Shown here piece after piece: positions 19,800 through 29,229 of a stretch of DNA of 64,000 nt. The notes under the pieces were generated by a model. It searched no databases, was not told the origin of the DNA, and saw only the letters and a list, made by a program, of their open reading frames with translations. The stretch covers positions 1 to 64,000 of the forward strand of contig DATATV010000134.1 of NCBI GenBank assembly GCA_036268615.1. The letters are read 5' to 3'. The position numbers and the translations under genes were made by a program. Source of the DNA: DATATV01 sp036268615. GTDB taxonomy: Bacteria; Actinomycetota; Actinomycetes; Mycobacteriales; Pseudonocardiaceae. Each line of letters starts with the position of its first letter. Position 1 is the stretch's first letter.

Positions 19800-19839
19800 T
19801 GCCGTGCCCCGCGACAGTTGTCGTGGGGCACGGCATTTT
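19800..19839 (+). terminator. Rho-independent terminator of chitinase 1
   Basis: TGCCGTGCCCC at 19800-19810 pairs with GGGGCACGGCA at 19825-19835. An inner CGACA/TGTCG extends the stem, and TTTTG follows. Confidence 0.9.
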
Positions 19840-19961
19840 GTTGTGCTCTGCCGGCCATTCGGTTGAACTCGTCGCCTCACCCGTTCAGAGGCAGCCGGGA
19901 GTCGGTCCCGGCCATACGCTGATGGCCGCTCGATCCGCCGTCACCCTGTGACCACAGAGAA

Positions 19962-20480
19962 ATGAGTCCCACCATGGCGTCGTTCGGTCGAAGATCTCGG
20001 TTCGCTGTACTCATCGGTGTTGTGCTCGCGCTGGCCATGATCGTGTCGATCGCGCCGGCGTCCGCGGACGACGCGGTGGTCAGCACGTCGGTCGACAAGT
20101 CGACGGTGGCCGTCGGCGGCTCGGTCACCATGACGGTGACGTTCACCAATCCTGATGCCAGCACGATCACTTTCGACTATCTGAGCATCATTCCCACGTT
20201 CACGACGTGGAGCACCTACGGCATGATCTTCGACTTCACCGGCTGCACCGGCGATGTGACCTGGTGCGGCTCGCTCGGAGCCGAGGGTGAGGCCGTGCAC
20301 CACACCGTGCCGATCGCGGCGGGGGACAGCCGGACCGTCTACTTCACCTATCAGGTCGCGGCGAACTCGCCCTGTGGCGGTGTTTCCGTGGGGCTGGTCG
20401 TCTACAGCTATCGCGAGGACGCCCAGGGGGACACATCGGACGAGACGAACACCGTGGCCACCGGGGTCACCTGCTCCTGA
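19962..20480 (+). CDS. Small secreted beta-rich protein of unknown function
   Basis: A 172-residue protein with a clear signal peptide (RFAVLIGVVLALAMIVSIAPASAD). The mature part of ~130 residues, VVSTSVDKSTVAVGGSVTMTVTFTNPD, resembles an Ig-like/DUF11-type beta sandwich. Four Cys in the mature part could form two disulfides. Start ATG at 19962 or 19974. No catalytic motif was recognised. It lies between two chitinase genes and is bounded by terminators on both sides, so it is a single-gene unit, perhaps a secreted accessory or adhesive factor. Confidence 0.8.
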   Translation: MSPTMASFGRRSRFAVLIGVVLALAMIVSIAPASADDAVVSTSVDKSTVAVGGSVTMTVTFTNPDASTITFDYLSIIPTFTTWSTYGMIFDFTGCTGDVTWCGSLGAEGEAVHHTVPIAAGDSRTVYFTYQVAANSPCGGVSVGLVVYSYREDAQGDTSDETNTVATGVTCS

Positions 20481-20510
20481 CGATCCACAGTGGACAATAG
20501 TGCAGACAGA

Positions 20511-20551
20511 GGTTGGGCGTCTCTGGTCCGGGAAACCAGAGACGCCCAACC
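20511..20551. terminator. Bidirectional hairpin terminator
   Basis: A perfect 17-bp stem (GGTTGGGCGTCTCTGGT at 20511-20527 with its complement at 20535-20551) and a 7-nt loop lie between the convergent secreted-protein and chitinase 2 genes. Confidence 0.9.
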
Positions 20552-20590
20552 GGAAGGACCGATCCGTGAATCGGCCGGGCCGGATTCGGC

Positions 20591-22111
20591 TCAGCCGGTG
20601 TACTTCGCGAACGCCAGGGCGAACGCGTTGGCCGACTGGGTGATGCTCGAACACGTCGGCGAGGCGAAGCTCTGCGCCCCACCCGAACACTGCTGATCCC
20701 GCGCGGCTGACCAGAACGACAGCCAGGCCAGGTGCTTGGACTGGGCGAAGGTGACCAGTTTGGCCGCGTCGGCCGTGGTGAACGTCTCCGAGCTCACGTC
20801 GTTGACCCCGATCATCGGCGTCACCGCGATTTCCTTCCACGCGGCCGTGTCGGCCAGGCCCCACACCGACTTCACGGTGGCCTGCACCGCGGTGGCCGCG
20901 TCGATCGCGTTCTGGCCCATGTCGCTGGGGAACGACCCGCCGTAGTCCATCGCCATGATGTTCACCGCGGAGATGGCCGCGTTGTTGGTTTTGGCACTCT
21001 GCAACAGGTTCACGCCGTCCTGAGTCAGGCCTGAGGGCAGCACCGGCAGCGTGTAGGACACGCTCAGCGACTTGCCGGCCGACTTCGCGGTCTGCTCCAG
21101 CATCGAGATCGCCTGGTTGCGCCGGTCGTTGGCGGCGGTGTTGGCCACCGCCGCGCCCTCCACGTCGAAGTCGATCTGGGTGGCGCCGACCGTGTTGATC
21201 ACGCTCTGGTAGGCCGCCGCGAGCGTGGACGCGCTGGAGCAGTTCAGCGCCAGCTCACTGCCGCTGGCCCCACCGAAGGACACTCGCACGTCGCCGCCGG
21301 CCGAGCGCAGCGAGCTGATGTCGGCGGCGATCGACGGGTCGTTGAGTGCGGTCACGCCACCCCACTTGGGCGTGCAGCCGCCACCGTCCACCACGAAGGC
21401 GAGATTGAAGAACTTGCTGCCGGTGGCCTTCGCCGCGCCGGACAGGTCGTAGAGCGGGAACAGCGACAGGTCCACGTAGGGCGCGAACGCGCCGAACGAC
21501 CCGCTCGCCGGCGGTGCCGCGCTCGTCGTCGACGTGGTCGGCGGTGCGCTCGTGGTGGTGCTGGTGGGCGGTGCGGCGCTGGTCGTGGTCGTCGGCGCCG
21601 TCGCGGTGGTGCTCGTGGTGGGCACGCCGACCGGGGTCGAGGGAGCCGTTCCGCCACCGCAGTCCTGGTTGTTGATGGTGCAGCCGCTCGGCGTGTTCCC
21701 GCCGCCGCCCTCCACCTGGAAGCCGAAGTCGGTGCTGGCGCCGCCGGCGAGCGTGCCGTTCCAACCGTCGTCCTTGACCGTGTACTCGTTGCCGGACTTG
21801 GTGTAGATGCCGTTCCACAGGCTGGCGACGGTGTCGCCGGCCGGCAGGTCGAACTGGACGGTCCAGCCCTGCACCGACGCGTCGCCGCCGTTCTTCACCA
21901 CGTACGTGGCCACGTAGCCGTCGGTCCACTGGCTCGACTTGGCAAAGGTGGCCGACAACTCGGCAGCCGAAGCGGTTCCGGTCAGGGCGATGCCGGCGCC
22001 CAGGACCAGCACGGTTGTCGCGCCACCGAGGACCGCCCAACGCAGCGGCCGGCGTCGGGCGCGGGCGGCTCCTGCCGCGGCGCCTCGACCCGACGCCATG
22101 CGCTTGCTCAT
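20591..22111 (-). CDS. Secreted GH18 chitinase with N-terminal CBM2
   Basis: A 506-residue exported enzyme. It has an Arg-rich signal peptide of ~45 residues ending GTASA and a family 2 cellulose/chitin-binding module (AELSATFAKSSQWTDGYVATYVVKNGG, ending TDFGFQVEG). A Thr/Ser/Pro linker of about 45 residues follows, then a GH18 domain. The active-site motif is TQIDFDVEG with the catalytic acid at E318; the first Asp of DxxDxDxE is replaced, a common variant. The ATG at 22111 has GGAGGATTC directly before it. Its domain order is the mirror of chitinase 1, so the two probably attack different chitin surfaces. A two-component system starts 0.7 kb upstream. Confidence 0.93.
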   Translation of the reverse strand: MSKRMASGRGAAAGAARARRRPLRWAVLGGATTVLVLGAGIALTGTASAAELSATFAKSSQWTDGYVATYVVKNGGDASVQGWTVQFDLPAGDTVASLWNGIYTKSGNEYTVKDDGWNGTLAGGASTDFGFQVEGGGGNTPSGCTINNQDCGGGTAPSTPVGVPTTSTTATAPTTTTSAAPPTSTTTSAPPTTSTTSAAPPASGSFGAFAPYVDLSLFPLYDLSGAAKATGSKFFNLAFVVDGGGCTPKWGGVTALNDPSIAADISSLRSAGGDVRVSFGGASGSELALNCSSASTLAAAYQSVINTVGATQIDFDVEGAAVANTAANDRRNQAISMLEQTAKSAGKSLSVSYTLPVLPSGLTQDGVNLLQSAKTNNAAISAVNIMAMDYGGSFPSDMGQNAIDAATAVQATVKSVWGLADTAAWKEIAVTPMIGVNDVSSETFTTADAAKLVTFAQSKHLAWLSFWSAARDQQCSGGAQSFASPTCSSITQSANAFALAFAKYTG

Positions 22112-22275
22112 GAATCCTCCGAACGCTGAGGGATGTGACGCTGTGGGATGTGCTGACCGGAGATCAACGAACCCGGCCGCGCTCGAACCTAACGACGGAT
22201 CTCCGAGGGCGGAACCGTCGTGGATCAAGCCCGCCTTAAGCGACGGTTATCCCTGCTCAGGCAGGCAACCTCGGC

Positions 22276-22803
22276 TCAGGACTCGTAGGTCTGGACCGTC
22301 GGCGCATGGCCGTTCCAGGTGGCGATCACGGTGGAGGTGAGATTGCCCGAACTGAAGTCGACCCGCAGCCAGTCGGTCTCCTGCCACACCTGCACGCCGT
22401 AACCCTCGGCCGGGGTCGCCGACACCAGCGTCGCCTCGGTCTCGGTCATGTCCAGCACCACCTGCCCGCCCTTGACACCGAACCGCTGCACGTCCGCGTC
22501 AACCGCGGCAGAAGCGCTGGTCGGCGTCGTTGTCGGTGGTTTCGTGGTGGTCGTCGGCGGGGCGGTCGTGGTGGTGGGCGGCACCGTCGTGGTGGTCGTC
22601 GGCGGGGGCGTGCTGGCCACCGGTGGGGACAGCGGCAGCGGCGGCCGACCGCTACTCGCCGCGACCGCCGGGACGGCGACCTGGGGCAGTGGCAGCACGG
22701 TGTCCTGCACGACCGTCCGCACGCCGAGCCAGGACACGCCGACCGCGGCGGCGGTCGCGCAGAGCCAGGCACCCGCGATGGTCATGGGACGCACGGCGCA
22801 CAT
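22276..22803 (-). CDS. Membrane-anchored Pro/Thr-rich secreted protein, unknown function
   Basis: A 175-residue protein. The N-terminal hydrophobic helix (AGAWLCATAAAVGVSWLGV) is a signal anchor. A Pro/Thr linker (PPPTTTTTVPPTTTTAPPTTTTKPP) spans the cell wall and a ~70-residue C-terminal domain follows (VQRFGVKGGQVVLDMTETEATLVSATPAEGY), probably extracellular. The start at 22803 has GGGGCAAG upstream. It is divergent from the response regulator, 32 bp between starts, so it is a likely target or signal-input partner of the two-component system. No family was recognised. Confidence 0.75.
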   Translation of the reverse strand: MCAVRPMTIAGAWLCATAAAVGVSWLGVRTVVQDTVLPLPQVAVPAVAASSGRPPLPLSPPVASTPPPTTTTTVPPTTTTAPPTTTTKPPTTTPTSASAAVDADVQRFGVKGGQVVLDMTETEATLVSATPAEGYGVQVWQETDWLRVDFSSGNLTSTVIATWNGHAPTVQTYES

Positions 22804-22835
22804 CTTGCCCCATCCATGTCGTACCGTGCACAGCT

Positions 22836-23522
22836 GTGGCGAACGTGCTCGTGGTCGAGGATGAACCAGCTGTGCGCACCGCGGTGATTCGGTACCTCAC
22901 CGAGGCGTCCCATTCGGTCCGCAGTGTCGGCACCGCGCTGGAAGCGTTGCGCGAGGTCGCCCAGCGCTGCCCGGACGTGGTGGTGCTCGATCTCGGCCTG
23001 CCCGACCTCAACGGCGCCGAGGCGCTGAAGATGATGCGCGGCGTGTGCGACGTGCCGGTGATCGTGGCGACCGCGCGGGACGACGAAACGGAAATAGTCC
23101 GGCTGCTCAACATCGGCGCCGACGACTACCTGATCAAACCGTTCTCCGGTGAGCATCTCAACGCCCGGCTGACCGCACTGTTGCGGCGCACCCAGCGGGA
23201 CACCGACCAGCATCTGCTCGTGGTCGGCGGCCTGCGGATGGACCTGCGCCGCCGGGAAGTGGTGCTGGACGGGGTGCGGTTGGACCTGGTTCGCCGCGAG
23301 TTCGACCTGCTCGCGTTCCTGGCCGCGCGGCCGGGCGAAGTGGTCACCCGGCGCGAACTGCTCGCCCAGGTCTGGCAACAGCCCTACGGCGAGGACCAGA
23401 CGATTGACGTGCACCTTTCCTGGCTGCGCCGGAAAATGGGCGAGCGGGCCGCCGAACCGCGTTATCTACACACGGTGCGCGGCGTGGGGGTGAAGCTGGA
23501 CGCGCCGCAGCCGTCCGCGTGA
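22836..23522 (+). CDS. OmpR-family response regulator
   Basis: A 228-residue regulator. The receiver domain (residues 2-115) has the phospho-acceptor D52 in VVLDLGLPDLNG, acidic pocket ED and the conserved Lys in LIKPF. The C-terminal winged helix (~130-224) has REFDLLAFLAARPGEVVTRRELLAQVW and the terminal TVRGVGVKL. The GTG at 22836 (VANVLVVEDEP) is the natural start. It overlaps the following histidine kinase gene by 4 bp. Confidence 0.93.
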   Translation: MANVLVVEDEPAVRTAVIRYLTEASHSVRSVGTALEALREVAQRCPDVVVLDLGLPDLNGAEALKMMRGVCDVPVIVATARDDETEIVRLLNIGADDYLIKPFSGEHLNARLTALLRRTQRDTDQHLLVVGGLRMDLRRREVVLDGVRLDLVRREFDLLAFLAARPGEVVTRRELLAQVWQQPYGEDQTIDVHLSWLRRKMGERAAEPRYLHTVRGVGVKLDAPQPSA

Positions 23523-24925
23523 GATGGGCGCTGGGCCGAGTGGCCGTCGCGGTGACCGCCATGGTGGCACTGGCTTTCCTGATCCCGCTCGCGATGACCG
23601 TCCGTGAGGTCGCCCGGGACCGGGCCTTCTCCGCCGCCGAACAGCAGGCCGCCGCGATCGGCCCGGTGCTCGCGGTGACCGCCGACTCCGAGGCACTCAG
23701 CCGGGCGCTGGCCAGCACGCCCGGTGGCGCCGCCGGCCGGATCGCGGTGCATCTGCCCGACGGCACGGTGATCGGCCCGAGCCACGCCAGCCAGGCCGCG
23801 CTGGCCACCGCGACCGCCGAGGCCCGCTCGGCGACCGCCGACGCCGCCGGTGGGTACACCGTGTTGCAGCCGGTGGTGCTCGGTGCCGGCCGGGTCGCGG
23901 TGATTGAGGTGTACCTGCCCGACAGCGAGCTGAGCGAGGGCGTCGGCAACGCCTGGCTGATCCTGGCCGGTGTCGCGGTGGTGCTGGTCCTCGTGTCCAC
24001 CCTGGTGGCCGACCGGTTGGGCGCCCAACTCGTCCGCGCGGCGCGGCATCTGGCCGGCGCGGCCCGCGAACTCGGCTCCGGTGACACCACGGTCCGGGTG
24101 ACCGCGCAGGGGCCCTACGAGCTGCGCGAAGCCGGTCAGGCGTTCAACATCATGGCCGCCCGGATGGAACTCATGCTGGCCGCAGAGCGGGAACTCGCCG
24201 CCGACCTGTCCCACCGGCTGCGCACCCCGCTGACCGCGCTGCGGCTCAACGCCGCCTCGCTGGGTGATGGGCAGGCCGCCGAACAGACGCGCAACGCGGT
24301 GGACCGGCTGGAGCAGGAGGTCGACCAGATCATCCGCGCGGCCCGCAGCAACGGCCAGGCCAACGGTGGCAAGGTCGGCTGCGACGCCAGCGCGGTGCTG
24401 CACGAGCGGCTGGCGTTCTGGTCGGCGCTGGCCGAGGACCAGGGCCGTGGCTGGCGGTTCTTCGGCGGCAACCGGCCGGTGCCGGTGCCGTTGACCGCCA
24501 GCGACCTGGCCAGCGTGATGGATGTGCTGCTGGGCAACGTCTTTCGGCACACCGAGGAGTCGGTCGGCTTCTCCGTGGCGCTGTGGACCGATCGGAGTAC
24601 CGCGTACGTCTTCGTGGAGGACGCCGGGCCGGGCATTCCCGACCCGGAGGCGGCGCTGCGCCGGGGGCACGGGGCCGGCGGCAGCGGGTCGACCGGGCTG
24701 GGTCTGGACATCGTCCGGCGGGTCGCCGAGGGTTCCGGTGGGGGTGTCCACATCGGACCGTCTCCGATGGGTGGTGTGCGGGTGCACGTGTGGTTCCCGG
24801 CCACGCCGACGTCGGTGACCGACCCGGACGCGCCGACCTTCCGGTGGCGCCGCCCCGGCCGGCACCGGCGCCCGGTCGAGCTGCCCGGTGGTGGTGCCCG
24901 AGCGATCTCTTCTCGGGTCAACTAG
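23519..24925 (+). CDS. Membrane sensor histidine kinase
   Basis: A 468-residue kinase. Its first transmembrane segment (VAVAVTAMVALAFLIPLAM) is followed by an extracytoplasmic sensor of ~115 residues, a second helix (AWLILAGVAVVLVLVSTLVA) and a HAMP linker. The H-box is ADLSHRLRTPLTALR with phospho-His H232; a degenerate N-box (DVLLGNVFRHT), the G1 box EDAGPGIP and the G2 box GSTGLGLDIVRR follow. The start GTG at 23519 overlaps the regulator stop, so the pair is translationally coupled. The signal is unknown; the position between chitinase and secreted-hydrolase genes suggests a cell-envelope or polysaccharide signal. Confidence 0.93.
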   Translation: MRWALGRVAVAVTAMVALAFLIPLAMTVREVARDRAFSAAEQQAAAIGPVLAVTADSEALSRALASTPGGAAGRIAVHLPDGTVIGPSHASQAALATATAEARSATADAAGGYTVLQPVVLGAGRVAVIEVYLPDSELSEGVGNAWLILAGVAVVLVLVSTLVADRLGAQLVRAARHLAGAARELGSGDTTVRVTAQGPYELREAGQAFNIMAARMELMLAAERELAADLSHRLRTPLTALRLNAASLGDGQAAEQTRNAVDRLEQEVDQIIRAARSNGQANGGKVGCDASAVLHERLAFWSALAEDQGRGWRFFGGNRPVPVPLTASDLASVMDVLLGNVFRHTEESVGFSVALWTDRSTAYVFVEDAGPGIPDPEAALRRGHGAGGSGSTGLGLDIVRRVAEGSGGGVHIGPSPMGGVRVHVWFPATPTSVTDPDAPTFRWRRPGRHRRPVELPGGGARAISSRVN

Positions 24926-25038
24926 TCCGGTCGGCGGCGAGCACAAATCGCCCGATTTTCACATGTTTATCAAGCCCTACTTTCGGCCGTGGAACGGGCA
25001 TCGCCCGCTTGCCTAGCGTTCTCGGCCGGAGGTGTCCG

Positions 25039-26895
25039 ATGAAACGTGCGCTTGTCCCGCTGGTGCTCGGCTTTCTGGTCGCACTCGTCGCCGCGTTCGT
25101 ACCAACGGCCGCGGTCGCGGACGGGCATTCGGCCGCACTGTCCTCGATCCAGGGCGGCGCGACCCAGGACACCTATTCCTATGCCAATGCGATTCGGCAG
25201 TCGGTGTGGGTCGACACCGGCCTGACCGCGAGCGGGCAGCCGGGCGGGCACGTGCGGGTGGCCGCGGACATCATCCGGCCCGGCGAGTTGGACGGCACCG
25301 CCAAGGTGCCGGTGATCATGGACGCCAGCCCCTATTTCTCCTGCTGCGGGCGCGGCAACGAGTTGCAGGTCAAGCAATACGACTCGGCCGGCAATCCGAC
25401 GAGTTTCCCGCTGTTCTACGACAACTATTTCGTGCCGCGCGGCTACGCCGTGGTGCTGGTCGACCTGGCCGGCACCAACCGTTCGCAGGGCTGTGTCGAC
25501 ACCGGCGGCCCGGCGGACGTCACCTCGGCCAAGGCGGTGATCGACTGGCTCAACGGCAGAGCGACCGGCTACACGAGCAGCACCGGCAGTACCGCCGCGT
25601 CGGCCTACTGGGCGAGCGGAAGCGTTGGCATGATCGGTAAATCGTGGGACGGCACGATCGCCGAAGGGGTCGCGGCCACCGGTGTGGCCGGACTGGACAC
25701 GATTGTGCCGATCTCCGCGATCAGCAGTTGGTACAACTACTTCCGGGCCGACGGCGCCCCACTCGACCGGGAGACGCCGGGCGAGTTGGCCACCGAGGTC
25801 GAGTCGAGCAGCACGGTCAGCGCGTGCGCGTCGGTGGCCAGTGGCATCGACGCCGGCTCACCGAGCAACGGCAACTACACCTCGATGTACGCGCAACGCA
25901 ACTATGCGGCGAACGCGGGCAACGTCAAGGCCAGCGTGTTCATGACGCACGGGGTCAACGACTACAACGTGATGACCATCGACTTCGGCCAGTGGTGGAG
26001 CGCGCTGCCGGCGTCGGTGCCCAAGATGATCTGGCTCTCCCAGACCGGGCACGTCGACCCGTTCGACTATCGGCGCTCGGCGTGGGTGGACGAACTGCAC
26101 CGATGGTTCGACCACTACCTGATGGGCATCGACAACGGCGTGCAGGGCGATCCGCAGGCTTCCGTCGAGCGCGCCCCGGACCAGTGGGTCGACTACCCGA
26201 CCTGGCCGGTCCCCGGCACGACGCCGACCACCTGGCACCTCAGGCCGGGCAGCACGGCGGGTGTCGGCACGCTGGGCGCGCCGACCGCACCGGCCGGCAG
26301 CACCGCCGCGTTCACCGACAATCCCAACCAGGACGACGACAACTGGGCGGCGACCCCGACCAGCACCGCGAGCGACCGAATCATCTACTCCACCGGCCCA
26401 CTGACGGCGGCGACCACGATCTCGGGCACCACCACGGTCACCCTGACCGTGACGCCGTCCACCTCGGCCGCGCGGCTGTCCGCGGTGCTGGTCGACTACG
26501 GCAGCACGACGATGCGCGACTACCAGGACACCGATGCGGGCATCACCACGCTGACCACCCGCTCCTGCTGGGGCGACAGCACAGCCGCCGACTCCGCCTG
26601 CTATCTGGACACCGTTCCCGACACGACCACGGTGTCCGACGACGTGTTCGAACGCGGCTGGGCGGATCTCGGCCACTACAAGTCGCTGACCAGCCAGCAG
26701 ACGCTCAAGCCGGGCACGGCGTACCCGATCACCTTCCAGCTCAACACGACCGACCACACCGTGCCGGCCGGGCACACCCTGGCGCTGATCATCGGTGGCA
26801 CGGACGCCGGCTACATCGACGGGCCGGCCGGCAAGCCGAAGCTGACCGTCAACCTGGCGGCGTCCTCGGTGCAGTTGCCGTTGTCGACGGGCTGA
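25039..26895 (+). CDS. Secreted CocE/NonD (S15) family peptidase or esterase
   Basis: A 618-residue exported protein with a 27-residue signal peptide (ALVPLVLGFLVALVAAFVPTAAVAD). The alpha/beta-hydrolase part carries the nucleophile elbow GKSWDG, an oxyanion-type SPYFSCCG and the Asp/His region VFMTHGVNDYNV with GHVDPF. The C-terminal jelly-roll of the X-Pro dipeptidyl-peptidase family begins near residue 375. Such enzymes release X-Pro dipeptides or hydrolyse esters. The ATG at 25039 follows GGAGGTGTCC. Its 3' end overlaps the convergent DUF4436 gene by 47 bp. Confidence 0.9.
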   Translation: MKRALVPLVLGFLVALVAAFVPTAAVADGHSAALSSIQGGATQDTYSYANAIRQSVWVDTGLTASGQPGGHVRVAADIIRPGELDGTAKVPVIMDASPYFSCCGRGNELQVKQYDSAGNPTSFPLFYDNYFVPRGYAVVLVDLAGTNRSQGCVDTGGPADVTSAKAVIDWLNGRATGYTSSTGSTAASAYWASGSVGMIGKSWDGTIAEGVAATGVAGLDTIVPISAISSWYNYFRADGAPLDRETPGELATEVESSSTVSACASVASGIDAGSPSNGNYTSMYAQRNYAANAGNVKASVFMTHGVNDYNVMTIDFGQWWSALPASVPKMIWLSQTGHVDPFDYRRSAWVDELHRWFDHYLMGIDNGVQGDPQASVERAPDQWVDYPTWPVPGTTPTTWHLRPGSTAGVGTLGAPTAPAGSTAAFTDNPNQDDDNWAATPTSTASDRIIYSTGPLTAATTISGTTTVTLTVTPSTSAARLSAVLVDYGSTTMRDYQDTDAGITTLTTRSCWGDSTAADSACYLDTVPDTTTVSDDVFERGWADLGHYKSLTSQQTLKPGTAYPITFQLNTTDHTVPAGHTLALIIGGTDAGYIDGPAGKPKLTVNLAASSVQLPLSTG

Positions 26896-27712
26896 CCGCT
26901 TTCTGCCGGGCCCCGGCGACGATCACCGCGACCAGCGACACCGTGATGATCGCCTCCGGCCAGAAGAAGGCGACATAGTCCAGCAGCGAACCGATCGGCG
27001 GCGACCCCGGTGCCGCGTTGCGGAAGCTCACCAGGGCGAACAGGCTGGCGGCCATCCAGCCGAAGGCAGGCCAGACCAGGCCGAGCCGTCGGCGGATGAT
27101 CACCAGTGCGCCGATCAGCACCGACAGCGCGATCGCCCACATCGCGCACATCATGAAGACCGCCAGGATGACCGTGCTGCGCGAGCGGGACACCCGGGCG
27201 GACACGGTCACCTCGCCCGGTGTGGAGTTCGCGCCGGTCAGTTCGGCGGTGAAGAACGGATCGGCGTTCTCCACCGTCGTGGACACCGGTACCGGCGCGC
27301 CGGCCTCCTCGACGTAGAACCCGGGCACGGCGGTGTAGCTGTCGAACGGGTAGTCCGACGCCACCCCGTCCTGTAGGCCGATTCTGATCTCCTGCAAGGA
27401 GATCCGCTCGTGTGCCGGGAAACGTAGGGTGGCGGTGGTCAGCGAGGTCGTCTCGACCACCAGGTCCTGGTCGGGCACCAGCGGGTTGTCCTGGTCGGCC
27501 AGGTCGCCGTGCACCGTCGCGGTCACCCGCAACAACAGGTCGCGCGCGGTGGTGTCCACCCGCTGCACGGTGACGTTGAGGTCGACCCGGTTCTGGCTGG
27601 CACCGCTGCCGGCCTCGTAGTAGGTCTGGCGGCTGCTGCGCTCGCTGAAGTAGCCGAACAGGCCGATGGCGACGGCGACCACCACCAGCACAGGCACCAG
27701 CGCACGGCGCAT
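26849..27712 (-). CDS. DUF4436 membrane protein
   Basis: A protein of about 287 residues. An N-terminal helix (ALVPVLVVVAVAIGLFGYF) is followed by an extracellular domain of ~150 residues (RVDLNVTVQRVDTTARDLLLRVTATVHG) and three C-terminal helices, the layout of DUF4436 proteins of actinobacteria. ATG 27712 is preferred to GTG 27718. No function is established. The last 47 bp lie under the 3' end of the S15 gene on the other strand. Confidence 0.85.
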   Translation of the reverse strand: MRRALVPVLVVVAVAIGLFGYFSERSSRQTYYEAGSGASQNRVDLNVTVQRVDTTARDLLLRVTATVHGDLADQDNPLVPDQDLVVETTSLTTATLRFPAHERISLQEIRIGLQDGVASDYPFDSYTAVPGFYVEEAGAPVPVSTTVENADPFFTAELTGANSTPGEVTVSARVSRSRSTVILAVFMMCAMWAIALSVLIGALVIIRRRLGLVWPAFGWMAASLFALVSFRNAAPGSPPIGSLLDYVAFFWPEAIITVSLVAVIVAGARQKAVSPSTTATAPRTPPG

Positions 27713-27795
27713 GATCACGCTCGCGACGCTAGCCCAGCCCTACCGCTGTCACCTGCGCAAACCCGGACAACCACCGGTCCGGGTGACCAGACCGC

Positions 27796-29229
27796 TCACT
27801 CGACGTGGGTCGGCAGGCCGATCGCGGTGGCCAGCCGCCGGCCGGAGGCGCGCAGCGGCGCCAGCCACGTCTCCGGGTCCAGCCGCCCGCCGTGCTCGTC
27901 GACCAGTTCGCCGTGCCGCTTGCGCCAGCGGCCGGCGACCATCACCGAGTCGACGTTGGCCAGGCTGGTCTGCATCAGCACGGTGTTCACCGGATCGTGC
28001 ACCGGCTGCATGTTCGGCCCTCGGGCGTCGATCAGCACCAGGTCGGCCTGCTTGCCGGGGGTGATCGAGCCGATCCGGTCGGCCTGGCCGAGCATCTCCG
28101 CACCGCCCATCGTCACCCAGCGCAGCGCGTCCAGCGTGGTCAACGAGTGCGCCGCCGGGATGGGCGGTTCGCCCGGCCCGGCGGCCCGACGGAAGACCGC
28201 GTTGTCCAGGGCCCGCTGGTGGGCCAGTGCGATCCGGGCGGCGGTGAACATCTCGCCGGAGAAGTAGGACTCCAGGTCGACGCCGAGCGAGGGCGCGCCA
28301 CCGGCGGCGCGCAGCCGGCCGACCAGCGGGTGCCCGTGGCCGGCGCTCATCTCGCTCTCCGCGGTGACCGAGAACGAGACGCCCAGGTCCAGGAAACGGG
28401 CCAACTTGTCGTCGCTGAGGTCGTGGCCGTGCGCGATGTTGATGTGCGGCCCGAGCAGTCCACGCTCGGTCAGCACCGGCCACCCCTCGGGCGCCCGGGC
28501 CACGCCGCCACCCTGGTGCATCGAGGTGACCAGGCCCAGTTCGAGGGCGAGCACGCAGTCGGCGATCGCCACCTCCAGCGTCGCGTACTGCGGACCGAGC
28601 ACGGCCATGCCCAGGCTGAGCAGGCCGCCGGAGCCGAACCGGGACTGGCCGGCCAGCCGTTCGATCTCCGACCGCGGGTGCGGCACCTCCCAGAACGGGC
28701 GCTCGCCGGGGATCGGGTCGGGTTTGGGGCTGCCGTGGAAGAAGGCCGCGCGGATGCCGCTGCGCTCCAGCGCGTCGACGGCCGCGTCGGTGTGCTGCGG
28801 GGTCGGGTTGTTGTGGCACCAGTCGACCAGCGTGGTGGTGCCGGAGTTGAGCTGGTTGAGCGCGCCGGCCAGGGTTCCCTGGTGGATGTCGTCCGGGGTG
28901 AAGAAGCGGGCCAGGCCCGCGTGTGTCCAGCGGAAGTACTCCGGCAGCGTCCAGTCCGCCGCGATGCCGCGCAGCGCGGTCTGCCAGGTGTGCAGGTGGG
29001 CATTGACGAAGCCGGGCACCAGCAGGAAGCCGCGGCCGTCGACCGGCACGACCGGTACGTCGCCCTCGGCGGGTGCGGCGGCCCGCGCCGCCGGCAGCAC
29101 CGACTCGATCCGGTCGTCCGCCACGATCACCTGGGCGTCGGACAGCACCCCGATCGTGCTGTCCATGGACACCACGGTCGCTCCGGTGATCACTGTGCGA
29201 CCGGTCGAACTCGTTGGCCCGTCAGGCAT
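27796..29229 (-). CDS. Amidohydrolase, TRZ/ATZ-like metal-dependent deaminase
   Basis: A 477-residue amidohydrolase-superfamily enzyme. The beta-sandwich parts flank a TIM barrel with the metal motif NAHLHTW after VDGRGFLLVPGFV. Further metal ligands lie in TSMHQGG and HINIAHGHDL. The C-terminus has the typical LRWVTMGGAEMLGQADRIGSITPGKQADLVLID. Family members deaminate or dechlorinate nitrogen heterocycles (guanine, cytosine, atrazine, S-adenosylhomocysteine). The ATG at 29229 is chosen over an upstream extension. The substrate is unknown; no transport partner is adjacent. Confidence 0.9.
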   Translation of the reverse strand: MPDGPTSSTGRTVITGATVVSMDSTIGVLSDAQVIVADDRIESVLPAARAAAPAEGDVPVVPVDGRGFLLVPGFVNAHLHTWQTALRGIAADWTLPEYFRWTHAGLARFFTPDDIHQGTLAGALNQLNSGTTTLVDWCHNNPTPQHTDAAVDALERSGIRAAFFHGSPKPDPIPGERPFWEVPHPRSEIERLAGQSRFGSGGLLSLGMAVLGPQYATLEVAIADCVLALELGLVTSMHQGGGVARAPEGWPVLTERGLLGPHINIAHGHDLSDDKLARFLDLGVSFSVTAESEMSAGHGHPLVGRLRAAGGAPSLGVDLESYFSGEMFTAARIALAHQRALDNAVFRRAAGPGEPPIPAAHSLTTLDALRWVTMGGAEMLGQADRIGSITPGKQADLVLIDARGPNMQPVHDPVNTVLMQTSLANVDSVMVAGRWRKRHGELVDEHGGRLDPETWLAPLRASGRRLATAIGLPTHVE

